Below, in pieces: positions 51,086 to 59,162 of a stretch of DNA of 64,000 bases; the first letter of the stretch is position 1, and the number at the start of each line of letters is the position of its first letter. The DNA is from Oscillospiraceae bacterium (GTDB lineage: Bacteria > Bacillota > Clostridia > Oscillospirales > Ruminococcaceae). The translations under genes were made by a program, and so were the position numbers. Below the pieces are notes generated by a model. That model ran no database searches and was not told where the DNA came from. It was given only the letters and a program-made list of their open reading frames with translations. The stretch spans positions 33,972 through 97,971 of the forward strand of contig JAHZAU010000007.1 of NCBI GenBank assembly GCA_019423755.1. Direction: 5' to 3'.

Positions 51086-52030
51086 TCAAAGCTGGGGAAG
51101 AAAGCAGGTCTCCACCCGCTTGGGGGAGCAGGCCGGGGAATAGACCCAGCGGTCCAGGCGGCCGCCCTCCGGCAGGAAGTAGCGGGGCGGGCGGGGGTGG
51201 TAGGCGGCGTCGAAGGCGTCCACCAGGATGAGCTTCACCTTCATCTTTTCGGGGAGGAGGCTTTTGATGTAGACGCTGGCCTGCTGACCGGGGCGCACCC
51301 CGGGGCGGGGCTCCGCCAGGCCCGCCAGGTTGGGGGTCAGTTCCACGAACACGCCATAGGGCTCCACCGAGCGCACCACCCCGGCCACCGTCTCTCCGCT
51401 GCAGAAGAGGGCGGCGTTTTCCTCCCAGCTGCCCAGAAGCTCCTTATGGCTTAGGCAGATGCGGCCGCCGGGCTCCCGGCTGAGCACTACCGCCTTGATG
51501 TCCTGGCCTTGGATAAAGCGGTCGGCCGGGTGGGAGATGCGGGAGACCGAGATGCAGTCGATGGGGATGAGGGACGGGATGCCGCAGCCGATATCCACAA
51601 AGCAGCCAAAAGGCTCCATGTGGGTGACCCGGGCGTCTAAAATATCCCCCGGTTCCAGCAGGGCGTGCTGCTCCCGGGCGCAGCGCTCCTGGGCTGCCCG
51701 GCGGGAAAGGATGGGCGTGACGCGGCCGTCGGGCTCCGGACGCAGCTCGGTGACCACAAAGCAGACCGGCTTGTTGACCCGGGAGAGCAGGGCGATGTCC
51801 CGGGCGGTGCCTTCCCGGATACCGAGGGCCCCTTCCTCCCGGGGGATGAGCCCCAGTCCGCAGCCTAGCTCCACCAGCAGGTCGTGGCTCCCGGTACAGA
51901 CGGCGGCCCGGGCCTCCAGCACCTGGGCGCTGTCCAGGGCCTGCTGCAGGCCGTCCAGGGTGGCGATGGCGGCTTGGTTCTGCGGGGTGTCCAGCAGCCA
52001 GCCTTCGGGTTTATAAAACGTCGTTGTCAT
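51086..52030 (-). CDS. S1 RNA-binding domain protein (RpsA-like)
   Basis: 314 residues from ATG 52030, behind AAAGGGG. Three S1-like segments can be traced: a degenerate first one (ARAAVCTGSHDLLVELGCGL), then LEPGDILDARVTHMEPFGCFVDIGCG (about 130-155) and FCSGETVAGVVRSVEPYGVFVELTPN (about 215-240). It resembles the short S1 homologues of Clostridia rather than a full bS1. It may bind mRNA during translation; no enzyme domain is present. The 280-base gap to DUF951 holds only a promoter and some GC-rich inverted repeats. Confidence 0.87.
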   Translation of the reverse strand: MTTTFYKPEGWLLDTPQNQAAIATLDGLQQALDSAQVLEARAAVCTGSHDLLVELGCGLGLIPREEGALGIREGTARDIALLSRVNKPVCFVVTELRPEPDGRVTPILSRRAAQERCAREQHALLEPGDILDARVTHMEPFGCFVDIGCGIPSLIPIDCISVSRISHPADRFIQGQDIKAVVLSREPGGRICLSHKELLGSWEENAALFCSGETVAGVVRSVEPYGVFVELTPNLAGLAEPRPGVRPGQQASVYIKSLLPEKMKVKLILVDAFDAAYHPRPPRYFLPEGGRLDRWVYSPACSPKRVETCFLPQL

Positions 52031-52239
52031 AGTATTTTCCCCTTTCCTGCGGGCGGCGGGGCAGGTCGAGTACCGCCAAAGCCCGCTCCTCCCGGTGGTG
52101 GGAGGCATCCTCCAGCCGCCTGGCGGCAGGCCGGGCGCATGGTCTATCTATATGGGCGGCAGGGCGGGGATATTACCCTTTGACCGATTTCCCGCCGCCG
52201 GAAGGGGGAAATTTTGTCTGATTCTCCGCTCGAAAGCGA

Positions 52240-52269
52240 TTGCGCTCCCTATGTGGGATTTGTTATAAT
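52240..52269 (+). promoter_or_regulatory. Promoter of the DUF951-prfA operon
   Basis: TTGCGC (52240-52245), 18 bases, TATAAT (52264-52269) with TGT in front, an extended -10. Confidence 0.7.
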
Positions 52270-52309
52270 AAACAGTGTATGCAGCAAGACGCGAAAAGGA
52301 GGGAACGCC

Positions 52310-52501
52310 ATGGACGTGCGTGTGGGAGATACCCTGACCATGAAGAAAAACCACCCCTGTGGGGGCAATCAATTCCTGGTGCTGCGCAGCGGGATGGACT
52401 TTAAGCTCCGCTGTACCACCTGCGGCCATGAGGTGATGGTGCCCCGCAGCAAGGCGGAGAAGAACATCCGCTCCATCCAGCGTCCCGGGCAGGAGCCGTG
52501 A
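52310..52501 (+). CDS. DUF951 domain protein
   Basis: 63 residues, the entire family length. MDVRVGDTLTMKKNHPCGGN at the start and CTTCGHEVMVPRSK near residue 41 hold three conserved Cys, probably binding zinc. It is a small RNA- or protein-binding protein of unknown role found widely in Firmicutes, often near ychF or prfA. ATG 52310 follows AAAAGGAGGG. Confidence 0.9.
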   Translation: MDVRVGDTLTMKKNHPCGGNQFLVLRSGMDFKLRCTTCGHEVMVPRSKAEKNIRSIQRPGQEP

Positions 52502-52563
52502 TGCTGCCTGGCGCGCTGCTTTTTTCTTAAGGACGTTTATTTTCATACAAAAGGAGAGTATCC

Positions 52564-53646
52564 ATGTTCGAACAGTTGAGTTCCGTTGAAGAACGCTACG
52601 AGGTCATTAACGAAAAGCTGATGGACCCCAATGTGGTCAGCAACCCCAAGGAATACGCTGACCTGATGAAGGAATACAAAAACCTGACCCCCATCGTGGA
52701 AAAATACCGCGAATACCGCAAGGCCACCGAGGATATGGAGGAGGCCAAGATGCTGCTGGACGAAGGCGGCCTGGACAAGGACTTCCGGGAGCTGACCGAG
52801 GAGCAGTACGAGGAGAGCAAGCAGGCCATCGAGCAGATCTCCGAGGAGCTGAAGATCCTGCTGATCCCCAAAGACCCCAACGACGACAAGAACGTTATTG
52901 TGGAGATCCGCGGCGGCGCCGGCGGCGACGAGGCAGCCCTCTTTGCCAACTCCCTCTACCGCATGTACTCCATGTACGCCGAGACCAAGGGCTGGAAGAT
53001 CGAGGTCCTCAACGCCAACGAAACCGAGCTGGGCGGCTTTAAGGAGATCAGCTTCTCGGTCAACGGCGACGGCGCTTACTCCAAGTTTAAGTTCGAGTCC
53101 GGCGTACACCGCGTCCAGCGCGTGCCCGAGACCGAGACCCAGGGCCGTATCCACACCTCCACCGTTACCGTAGCGGTTCTGCCGGAGATGGACGAGGTCG
53201 AGGTGGACATCAACCCCAAAGACCTGCAGATCGATACCTACCGTTCCGGCGGTGCAGGCGGCCAGCACGTTAACAAGACCGAGTCCGCCATCCGTATCAC
53301 CCACATCCCCACCGGCACCGTCGTTGAGTGCCAGGACGAGCGCAGCCAGCATAAGAACAAGGAAAAGGCCATGAAGATCCTGCGCTCCCGTATCTACGAG
53401 AAGGTACAGCGCGAGCAGAACGAGCAGATCGCCAGCCAGAGAAAGCTGCAGGTCGGCGCCGGCGACCGCGCCGAGCGTATCCGTACCTACAACTACCCCC
53501 AGGGCCGTCTCACCGATCACCGCATCGGTCTGACCCTCTACAAGCTGGAAGCCATCCTCAACGGCGACCTGGACGAGCTGTTTGACGCGCTCAACACCTT
53601 CGACCAGGCGGAGAAGCTCAAGATGAGCGGCGACGAGAACGCCTAA
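52564..53646 (+). CDS. prfA: Peptide chain release factor 1
   Basis: 360 residues. The catalytic GGQ is in YRSGGAGGQHVNKTESA (about 223-239) and the stop-codon reading PxT-type loop is RVPETETQGRIHTST (RF1 form). It releases peptides at UAA and UAG. It leads a group of genes (tsaC, coaE, transglycosylase) with short spacing. Confidence 0.98.
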   Translation: MFEQLSSVEERYEVINEKLMDPNVVSNPKEYADLMKEYKNLTPIVEKYREYRKATEDMEEAKMLLDEGGLDKDFRELTEEQYEESKQAIEQISEELKILLIPKDPNDDKNVIVEIRGGAGGDEAALFANSLYRMYSMYAETKGWKIEVLNANETELGGFKEISFSVNGDGAYSKFKFESGVHRVQRVPETETQGRIHTSTVTVAVLPEMDEVEVDINPKDLQIDTYRSGGAGGQHVNKTESAIRITHIPTGTVVECQDERSQHKNKEKAMKILRSRIYEKVQREQNEQIASQRKLQVGAGDRAERIRTYNYPQGRLTDHRIGLTLYKLEAILNGDLDELFDALNTFDQAEKLKMSGDENA

Positions 53647-53676
53647 TTTTCTGAAACGATAAAGGTCGTGAACCGG

Positions 53677-54750
53677 ATGAAAGAAACCCTTCTCCTCCAG
53701 GCGACCGACCCGGTCCGGGACCGGCAGGCCATCGAAACGGCAGCCGGGCTCATCCGGGCGGGCGGCCTGGTGGCGATCCCAACCGAAACCGTCTACGGGC
53801 TGGGGGCCAACGCCCTGGACCCGCAGGCGGTCACCCATATCTTTGAAGCCAAGGGCCGCCCGCAGGATAACCCCCTGATCATCCACATCTGCGAGCCGGA
53901 GGAGGCCCAGCAGTACGCCCGGGACATCCCGCCGGTGTACTACGAGCTGTGCCGCCGCTTCTCTCCCGGGCCGCTGACGGTGATCCTCAAAAAGCAGGAT
54001 ATCATCCCCTTGGAGACCTCCGGCGGCCTGGATACCGTGGCTATCCGCATCCCGTCCCACCCCATCGCCCGGGCCATCATCCGGGAGGCTGGGGTACCGG
54101 TAGCGGCGCCGTCGGCCAACCTTTCCGGCAAGCCCAGCTGCACCACCGCCGAGCACTGCGTCCAGGACCTGTGGGGCCGGGTGGATGCCATCGTGGACGC
54201 CGGAGAGTGCGACGTAGGGGTGGAGTCCACCGTTCTTTCCCTGGCGGAAGAGGTGCCCACCCTGCTGCGCCCCGGCGCGGTGACCCCCGAACAGCTGCGC
54301 CCGGTGCTGGGCGAGCTGCGCATCCACCGGGCGGTGACCGAAAAGCTGGAACCCGGCGTGCGGGCCACCTCCCCGGGCATGAAGTACAAGCACTACGCCC
54401 CCAAGGCGAAGGTGACCTTGCTGGAGGGCAGCAGCGAGCAGTATGTCCGCTGGGTCAACGCCCACCAGGAGGAAGGGGCCTTTGCCCTCTGCTTTGACGG
54501 CGACCTGCCGCAGGTGCTGCTGCCGGCGGTGAGCCTGGGGCCGGACGACCTTTCCCAGGCGCACCGGCTGTTTGCCGCTTTGCGCCGGCTGGACGAGCTG
54601 GGCGCCCGGGTGGTTTACGCCCACTGCCCTTCCCGGGAAGGGGTGGGGCTGGCGGTGTACAACCGGTTGATCCGCGCCGCCGCTTACGACGAACGAGTGC
54701 TTTCGGAGGAAGAGACCCCGACAGAACCCTCCGAGAAAGGCAGGAATTAG
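53677..54750 (+). CDS. tsaC: L-threonylcarbamoyladenylate synthase (Sua5 form)
   Basis: 357 residues. The YrdC domain is N-terminal: GLVAIPTETVYGLGANALD (about 30-48), KGRPQDNPLIIHI and PSANLSGKPSCT; a C-terminal Sua5 domain (about 240-357, SPGMKYKHYAPKAKV linker) marks the long form. It makes threonylcarbamoyl-AMP for t6A37 tRNA modification. ATG 53677 is taken instead of GTG 53668, which is too close to AAAGG. It ends one base before coaE. Confidence 0.95.
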   Translation: MKETLLLQATDPVRDRQAIETAAGLIRAGGLVAIPTETVYGLGANALDPQAVTHIFEAKGRPQDNPLIIHICEPEEAQQYARDIPPVYYELCRRFSPGPLTVILKKQDIIPLETSGGLDTVAIRIPSHPIARAIIREAGVPVAAPSANLSGKPSCTTAEHCVQDLWGRVDAIVDAGECDVGVESTVLSLAEEVPTLLRPGAVTPEQLRPVLGELRIHRAVTEKLEPGVRATSPGMKYKHYAPKAKVTLLEGSSEQYVRWVNAHQEEGAFALCFDGDLPQVLLPAVSLGPDDLSQAHRLFAALRRLDELGARVVYAHCPSREGVGLAVYNRLIRAAAYDERVLSEEETPTEPSEKGRN

Positions 54751-54751
54751 C

Positions 54752-55441
54752 ATGAAAAACCTGATCATCGGCCTCACCGGCCAGACCGGCGCAGGCAAAT
54801 CCACTGTGTCCGGCCTGCTGCGGGAGGCTGGATGCTATATTATCGACGCCGACCAGATCGCCCGTCAGGTGGTGGAAAAGGGAAGCGACTGCATCGCGGA
54901 GATCAGCCTGGAATTTGGCATCGGCTTCCTCAACGCCGACGGTACGCTGGACCGCCGCCGCCTGGGGGACGAGGTCTTTGCCGACAAGCAGAAGCTCAAG
55001 CGCCTGAATGCCGTGACATTCCCCTACATCGTGGCCCGCATCACCGAGGAATTGGAGGAGCTGCGCCGCCACCAGGAGGGGATCATCGTGCTGGATGCGC
55101 CCACCCTGCTGGAAAGCGGCCTGGACAAGCAGTGCGACCGGGTGGTGTCGGTGCTGGCGGAGGAGGAGATCCGCTGCCAGCGCATCATGGAGCGGGATGG
55201 GCTCAGCCGCCAGCAGGCGGAGGACCGCATCCATGCCCAGCATCGGGACGCCTACTACCAGGAGCGCTCCTGGATGACCTTGGAAAACAACGAGACCCCC
55301 GCCGCCCTCAAGGGCCAGACGGTGTTCCTGCTGCGCCGGTTGGAGCATATGCTGCACAACGACGGCAACGAGCCCGACGACCTGCGCCGGGACGAAGCCC
55401 AGCAGGTCCAGCTGGACCGCGCGGCTGCCGACTGGGAATAA
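54752..55441 (+). CDS. coaE: Dephospho-CoA kinase
   Basis: 229 residues with the P-loop GLTGQTGAGKST (about 6-17), DADQIARQVVEKG, and DAPTLLESGLD in place of the usual D(V/A)PLLFE. It phosphorylates dephospho-CoA in the last step of CoA synthesis. It is about 25 residues longer than usual at the C-terminus (Asp/Glu/Arg-rich). The start is one base from the tsaC stop. Confidence 0.93.
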   Translation: MKNLIIGLTGQTGAGKSTVSGLLREAGCYIIDADQIARQVVEKGSDCIAEISLEFGIGFLNADGTLDRRRLGDEVFADKQKLKRLNAVTFPYIVARITEELEELRRHQEGIIVLDAPTLLESGLDKQCDRVVSVLAEEEIRCQRIMERDGLSRQQAEDRIHAQHRDAYYQERSWMTLENNETPAALKGQTVFLLRRLEHMLHNDGNEPDDLRRDEAQQVQLDRAAADWE

Positions 55442-55531
55442 CCGCCCGGGGGAAAACCGAACATCAACCGCTGCCGAGCCTTCCGAAGACTGTATGGAAA
55501 GCCCGGCAGTTTTTGAAAGGAGGCGGCACCG

Positions 55532-56176
55532 ATGCCCCAAAGACCACGCCCCGCGCCCGCGAGAAAACCGGCGGCTCCCCGGACGGCCCGACGCCGTGCC
55601 GCCCAGCGAAGGAGGCGGCTTACCTGGGCCGGGCTGCTGGCGGCAGTCATCGTCGCCGGTCTATTGCTGCTGCCCCCGGTGGGGGACCAGGTGGAACGGC
55701 AGATCTATCCACAGACCTACCGGAGCAGTGTGGAAAAATACAGCCGGCGTTACGGCGTGGAGCCGGAGCTGGTGTACGCCGTGGCCAAGGTGGAAAGCAA
55801 CTTTGTGGCGGACGCCCATTCCGAGGCCGACGCCAACGGCGTCATGCAGATGACCGAGCCGGCCTTCGAGTGGGTGCAGTACCGCATGGAGCTGGACGGG
55901 GAGGAGCATGACGAAAGCTACGACCAGATCACCGACCCGGATGTGTCCATCCGGTACGGCACCTATATGCTGTCCCTGCTGGAGGAACAGCTGGACGGGG
56001 ACGAGGCGCTGATGATCTGCGCTTACCACGCCGGGCTTTCCAACGTGCGGGCCTGGCTGGAAAACCCGGAATATTCCGCCGACGGCGTCACCTTGGACCA
56101 GGTCCCGTACAGCGATACCGCCTGGTATCTGGACGAGGTGCAGAAGGCCAAGGCCGCCTACAAACGGCTGTATTAA
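55532..56176 (+). CDS. Membrane-anchored lytic transglycosylase (SLT domain)
   Basis: 214 residues. A very basic N-terminus (PRPAPARKPAAPRTARRRAA) precedes one membrane segment (about 36-52, LLAAVIVAGLLLLPPVG), then the Slt/MltE-like domain: YGVEPELVYAVAKVESNF with the catalytic Glu, ADANGVMQM and CAYHAGLSNVRAWL. It cleaves peptidoglycan glycan strands to 1,6-anhydro ends outside the membrane. ATG 55532 follows AAAGGAGG. Confidence 0.93.
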   Translation: MPQRPRPAPARKPAAPRTARRRAAQRRRRLTWAGLLAAVIVAGLLLLPPVGDQVERQIYPQTYRSSVEKYSRRYGVEPELVYAVAKVESNFVADAHSEADANGVMQMTEPAFEWVQYRMELDGEEHDESYDQITDPDVSIRYGTYMLSLLEEQLDGDEALMICAYHAGLSNVRAWLENPEYSADGVTLDQVPYSDTAWYLDEVQKAKAAYKRLY

Positions 56177-56322
56177 AGTGGAAAATGTCTACTGTTGACA
56201 GAAAATCTGCCGGGGCCCTTTACATCGAGGCGGTTTGAGAGTACACTATACTTGCCTGAAACAATTGCCCAAGCCCTCTGGGGCGGCGGCTTTTTTACCC
56301 CATATCATAAGGAGGAATTACC

Positions 56323-57729
56323 ATGGAAAAGACCCAAGGCCAGCTGCTGGAAGAACAGCTTCTCATGCAGCCGGAAAACGGTACCCTTCGTCTCACCGAC
56401 GAGGAGATCGAGAAGGCTTACGCTTTCTGCGAGCCCTATAAAAAATTCATGGATGATGCTAAGATCGAGACCGAGGCAGTCCGCGCTGCTATCGCTCTGC
56501 TGGAGCAGAACGGCTATCATCCCTTCGAGGCCGGCAAGAAATACAACCCCGGCGAGCGTTTCTACTACAACAACCGCGGCAAAGCGCTGATCTTCGGCAC
56601 CATGGGCACCCGTCCCATCGAAAAAGGCGTGAAGATCCTGGCTGCTCACGTGGATTCCCCCCGTCTGGACCTGAAACAGCGCCCGCTGTTTGAGGAGTCC
56701 GAAATGGGCTACCTGAAGACCCATTACTATGGCGGTATCAAAAAATACCAGTGGCCCACCGTTCCGCTGGCTCTGCATGGCGAAGTCTACAAGAAAGACG
56801 GCACCATGATCAGCGTTACCATCGGTGAGGACCCGTCCGACCCGGTCTTCTGCGTTACCGACCTGCTGGTCCATCTGGCTGGCGATCAGATGCAGAAGAA
56901 GGCTTCCGAGGTGGTTACCGGCGAACAGCTCAACCTGCTCATCGGCTCCCGCGCTTTCCGGGACGACAAGGTTTCCCAGAAGGTGAAACTTAACTTGATG
57001 AAGATCCTCAACGAGAAATACGGCATCGTGGAAAGCGACCTGCTGTCTGCTGAGCTGACCTGCGTTCCCGCAGACCATGCCCGCGACATCGGTCTGGACC
57101 GCAGCCTCATCGGCGCTTACGGCCACGACGACCGCGTCTGCGCTTACACCGAGATGATGGCTGAGATCGACAACCACAACCCTGAGTGGACCTCTGTGGT
57201 TATCTTCGCCGACAAGGAAGAGACCGGCAGCAACGGCAACACCGGTATGCACTCTCACTTCCTGAAGTTCTTCCTCTCCGACCTGGCCGAGCCCTTCGGC
57301 GTACCGGTACGCAAGGTACTTTCCAACTCCAAGTGCCTGTCTGCCGACGTCAGCGCAGCCTTCGATCCGGCCTTCGCTGAGTGCTTCGAGAAGCAGAACT
57401 CCTCCTTCATTAACTACGGCGTCTGCGTGGTGAAATACACCGGTTCCCGCGGTAAAGGTGGCACCAACGACTGCGGCGCTCACTTCTGCAACCAGGTCCG
57501 CAAGGTCATGGACGACGCTGGCGTTGTTTGGCAGACCGGCGAGCTGGGCAAGGTGGACCAGGGCGGCGGCGGCACCGTTGCTATGTACATCAGTGAGCTG
57601 GATGTGGATGTTATCGACATCGGCGTACCGGTTCTGTCCATGCACGCTCCCATGGAGGTTGTTTCCAAGGTGGACGTTTACGAGACCTACCGCGGCTTCC
57701 ACGCCTTCCTGCAGGCAAACCTGGACTAG
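56323..57729 (+). CDS. M18 family zinc aminopeptidase
   Basis: 468 residues, close to the bacterial M18 family (aminopeptidase I-like). Metal-binding and catalytic residues are in AAHVDSPRLDL (about 107-117), ADKEETGSNGNTGM (about 298-311) and the terminal VPVLSMHAPMEVVSK. It releases N-terminal residues, mainly Asp/Glu or neutral ones, in the cytoplasm as a large oligomer. It has its own AGGAGG site and is followed by a terminator; codon bias suggests good expression. Confidence 0.93.
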   Translation: MEKTQGQLLEEQLLMQPENGTLRLTDEEIEKAYAFCEPYKKFMDDAKIETEAVRAAIALLEQNGYHPFEAGKKYNPGERFYYNNRGKALIFGTMGTRPIEKGVKILAAHVDSPRLDLKQRPLFEESEMGYLKTHYYGGIKKYQWPTVPLALHGEVYKKDGTMISVTIGEDPSDPVFCVTDLLVHLAGDQMQKKASEVVTGEQLNLLIGSRAFRDDKVSQKVKLNLMKILNEKYGIVESDLLSAELTCVPADHARDIGLDRSLIGAYGHDDRVCAYTEMMAEIDNHNPEWTSVVIFADKEETGSNGNTGMHSHFLKFFLSDLAEPFGVPVRKVLSNSKCLSADVSAAFDPAFAECFEKQNSSFINYGVCVVKYTGSRGKGGTNDCGAHFCNQVRKVMDDAGVVWQTGELGKVDQGGGGTVAMYISELDVDVIDIGVPVLSMHAPMEVVSKVDVYETYRGFHAFLQANLD

Positions 57730-57747
57730 TTTCCTGATAAGCAAAAC

Positions 57748-57784
57748 AAAAAGCCAAAGGGCACTTTGCCCTTTGGCTTTTTTT
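57748..57784 (+). terminator. Terminator of the M18 aminopeptidase gene
   Basis: AAGCCAAAGGGC pairs with GCCCTTTGGCTT, followed by seven T. Confidence 0.93.
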
Positions 57785-57805
57785 GTACGCTGGGGAGGCG
57801 GCGGA

Positions 57806-57834
57806 TTGCAGGCGGGGGAGGGTTATGATATAAT
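57806..57834 (+). promoter_or_regulatory. Promoter of the DUF2500 gene
   Basis: TTGCAG (57806-57811), 17 bases, TATAAT (57829-57834) with a TGA extension. Confidence 0.8.
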
Positions 57835-57878
57835 GACGGAAAACAAAGTGCTTTGTCGGAGAAAGAAGGAGGAAGCGT

Positions 57879-58262
57879 ATGGACGTTGGCTTCGGATTTG
57901 GGTTCGGTTTTCAGATGTTTAACATCATGTTCTTTGTTATGTTCCTGCTGGTGTTCGGGGTGTTTGTGGTGACGGCGCTGCGCGGGCTGCGTCAGTGGAA
58001 CCGCAACAACAACTCCCCCCGGCTGACGGTGGAGGCGACGGTGGTCTCCCGGCGGACCCAGGTGGGCCGGCACCACCACAACAACCCCGACGGCCCGGAT
58101 TATACCAGCACCTACACCACCTACTTTGCCACCTTCCAGGTAGAAAGCGGCGACCGCATGGAACTGAAGCTGGACGGCTCGGAATACGGCATGCTGGTGG
58201 AAGGGGACCGGGGCAAGCTCACCTTCCAGGGGACCCGGTACCTGGGCTTTGTGCGCCAGTAA
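57879..58262 (+). CDS. DUF2500 family membrane protein
   Basis: 127 residues. One membrane segment (about 14-38, FNIMFFVMFLLVFGVFVVTALRG region) is followed by a beta-barrel-like domain (VEATVVSRRTQVGRHHHN, TYFATFQVESGDRMELKL, MLVEGDRGKLTFQGTRYLGF) matching DUF2500. The function is unknown. ATG 57879 follows AAGGAGGAAG. Confidence 0.85.
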   Translation: MDVGFGFGFGFQMFNIMFFVMFLLVFGVFVVTALRGLRQWNRNNNSPRLTVEATVVSRRTQVGRHHHNNPDGPDYTSTYTTYFATFQVESGDRMELKLDGSEYGMLVEGDRGKLTFQGTRYLGFVRQ

Positions 58263-58287
58263 ATCCAGTAAGAAAGAAAATAAAACC

Positions 58288-58324
58288 AAAAACGCCTTCC
58301 GTCTCGGGACGGAAGGCGTTTTTT
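58288..58324 (+). terminator. Terminator of the DUF2500 gene
   Basis: AACGCCTTCCGTC pairs with GACGGAAGGCGTT, followed by T4; it can also serve the convergent XRE gene. Confidence 0.9.
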
Positions 58325-58365
58325 GACGAAAAGATAGACGGCACAGAGAAAGACAGGGGAAACCG

Positions 58366-58665
58366 CTAGCGAACCGGCGGTTTGCTGCGGAATTCGCCCA
58401 GCAGCTGCAGCAGGACAGCCTGCTGGCGCTCGTTGAGGCCGTCGATGTACAGCATGGGGCGGTTTTCCAGCCCCAGGATATAGTCGGTGGAAACATCGTA
58501 CAGCAGGGCCAGCTGGACCAAAATCTCCAGGGAAGGGGTCTTGACGTTGTTCTCATACCCGCTGATGGTGGTCTTGGAAAGGTTCAGCCGGCGGGCAACC
58601 TGGGTTTGCGTTAGATTTTTGCTTTTTCTCAGTTCTCTTAGGCGATAGCCAAAATCGTAAACCAT
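58366..58665 (-). CDS. XRE-family HTH regulator
   Basis: 99 residues. The Cro/CI-type HTH covers about 6-62: LRELRKSKNLTQTQVARRLN, then SKTTISGYENNVKTPSLEIL and LYDVSTDYILGLE. The remaining 30 residues (LNERQQAVLLQLLGEF) form a helix. ATG 58665 follows AAGGAG. The divergent upstream region holds a GAAGT-N10-ACTTC repeat (about 58697-58716) that may be its own operator. Its targets are unknown. Confidence 0.9.
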   Translation of the reverse strand: MVYDFGYRLRELRKSKNLTQTQVARRLNLSKTTISGYENNVKTPSLEILVQLALLYDVSTDYILGLENRPMLYIDGLNERQQAVLLQLLGEFRSKPPVR

Positions 58666-58917
58666 GACAACAGCTCCTTATTCCTTACCAGTTTAATATA
58701 GAGCGGAAGTCTTACAGGGTACTTCTATCGAAAATAATTCACTAAAAGAGAACAAGGCCGTTAAACTGTCCGCTCAGGGGGGATGGACGGATGGTGGATG
58801 AGTGGAAGATGAGGTGGATTTGGGTGTTGTGATGATGGTAGCTTAGGACAGTGAAAAGCCGGTTAGACAGCAGAGGGGCCATGGAAAAAGGGGGAAAAGT
58901 TTTTGGCGCAAATAAAC
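58666..58917. other. Intergenic stretch without a recognised gene
   Basis: It holds the probable XRE promoter region and then a strand-asymmetric block (about 58779-58850) that is almost free of C on the + strand (G/A/T-rich). I see no open frame with a ribosome binding site and no tRNA-like fold here. Confidence 0.5.
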
Positions 58918-58946
58918 AAAACTCCGATAAAAATATCGGAGTTTTA
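58918..58946 (+). terminator. Orphan terminator-like hairpin upstream of rpoB
   Basis: ACTCCGATA pairs with TATCGGAGT around AAAA, followed by TTTATT. No gene directly precedes it on the + strand. Confidence 0.65.
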
Positions 58947-58972
58947 TTACAAGAAAAGTTGGCGCAGAACCG

Positions 58973-59001
58973 TTGACTTTATATGTCGAGTATTATATAA
59001 T
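58973..59001 (+). promoter_or_regulatory. rpoB: Promoter of rpoBC
   Basis: TTGACT (58973-58978), 17 bases, consensus TATAAT (58996-59001). The leader to ATG 59163 is about 155 bases. Confidence 0.85.
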
Positions 59002-59041
59002 ATTATACTGTATCAAAATGGCTACTTGTGTATTTTTGCAC

Positions 59042-59069
59042 TTTTATCATAACACAAGATATGATAAAA
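59042..59069 (+). other. AT-rich inverted repeat in the rpoB leader
   Basis: TTTTATCATA and TATGATAAAA are exact complements separated by eight bases, within the predicted rpoB leader RNA. It could be an RNA hairpin or a protein site. Confidence 0.6.
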
Positions 59070-59162
59070 TTCAATACCTTTTTGCAAAATACTAGGTTTT
59101 GAAGGCTGGTAGTTGTGTATTTTAACGAACCTTTATTCTATACGATTGGAGTGGATAAGCCT

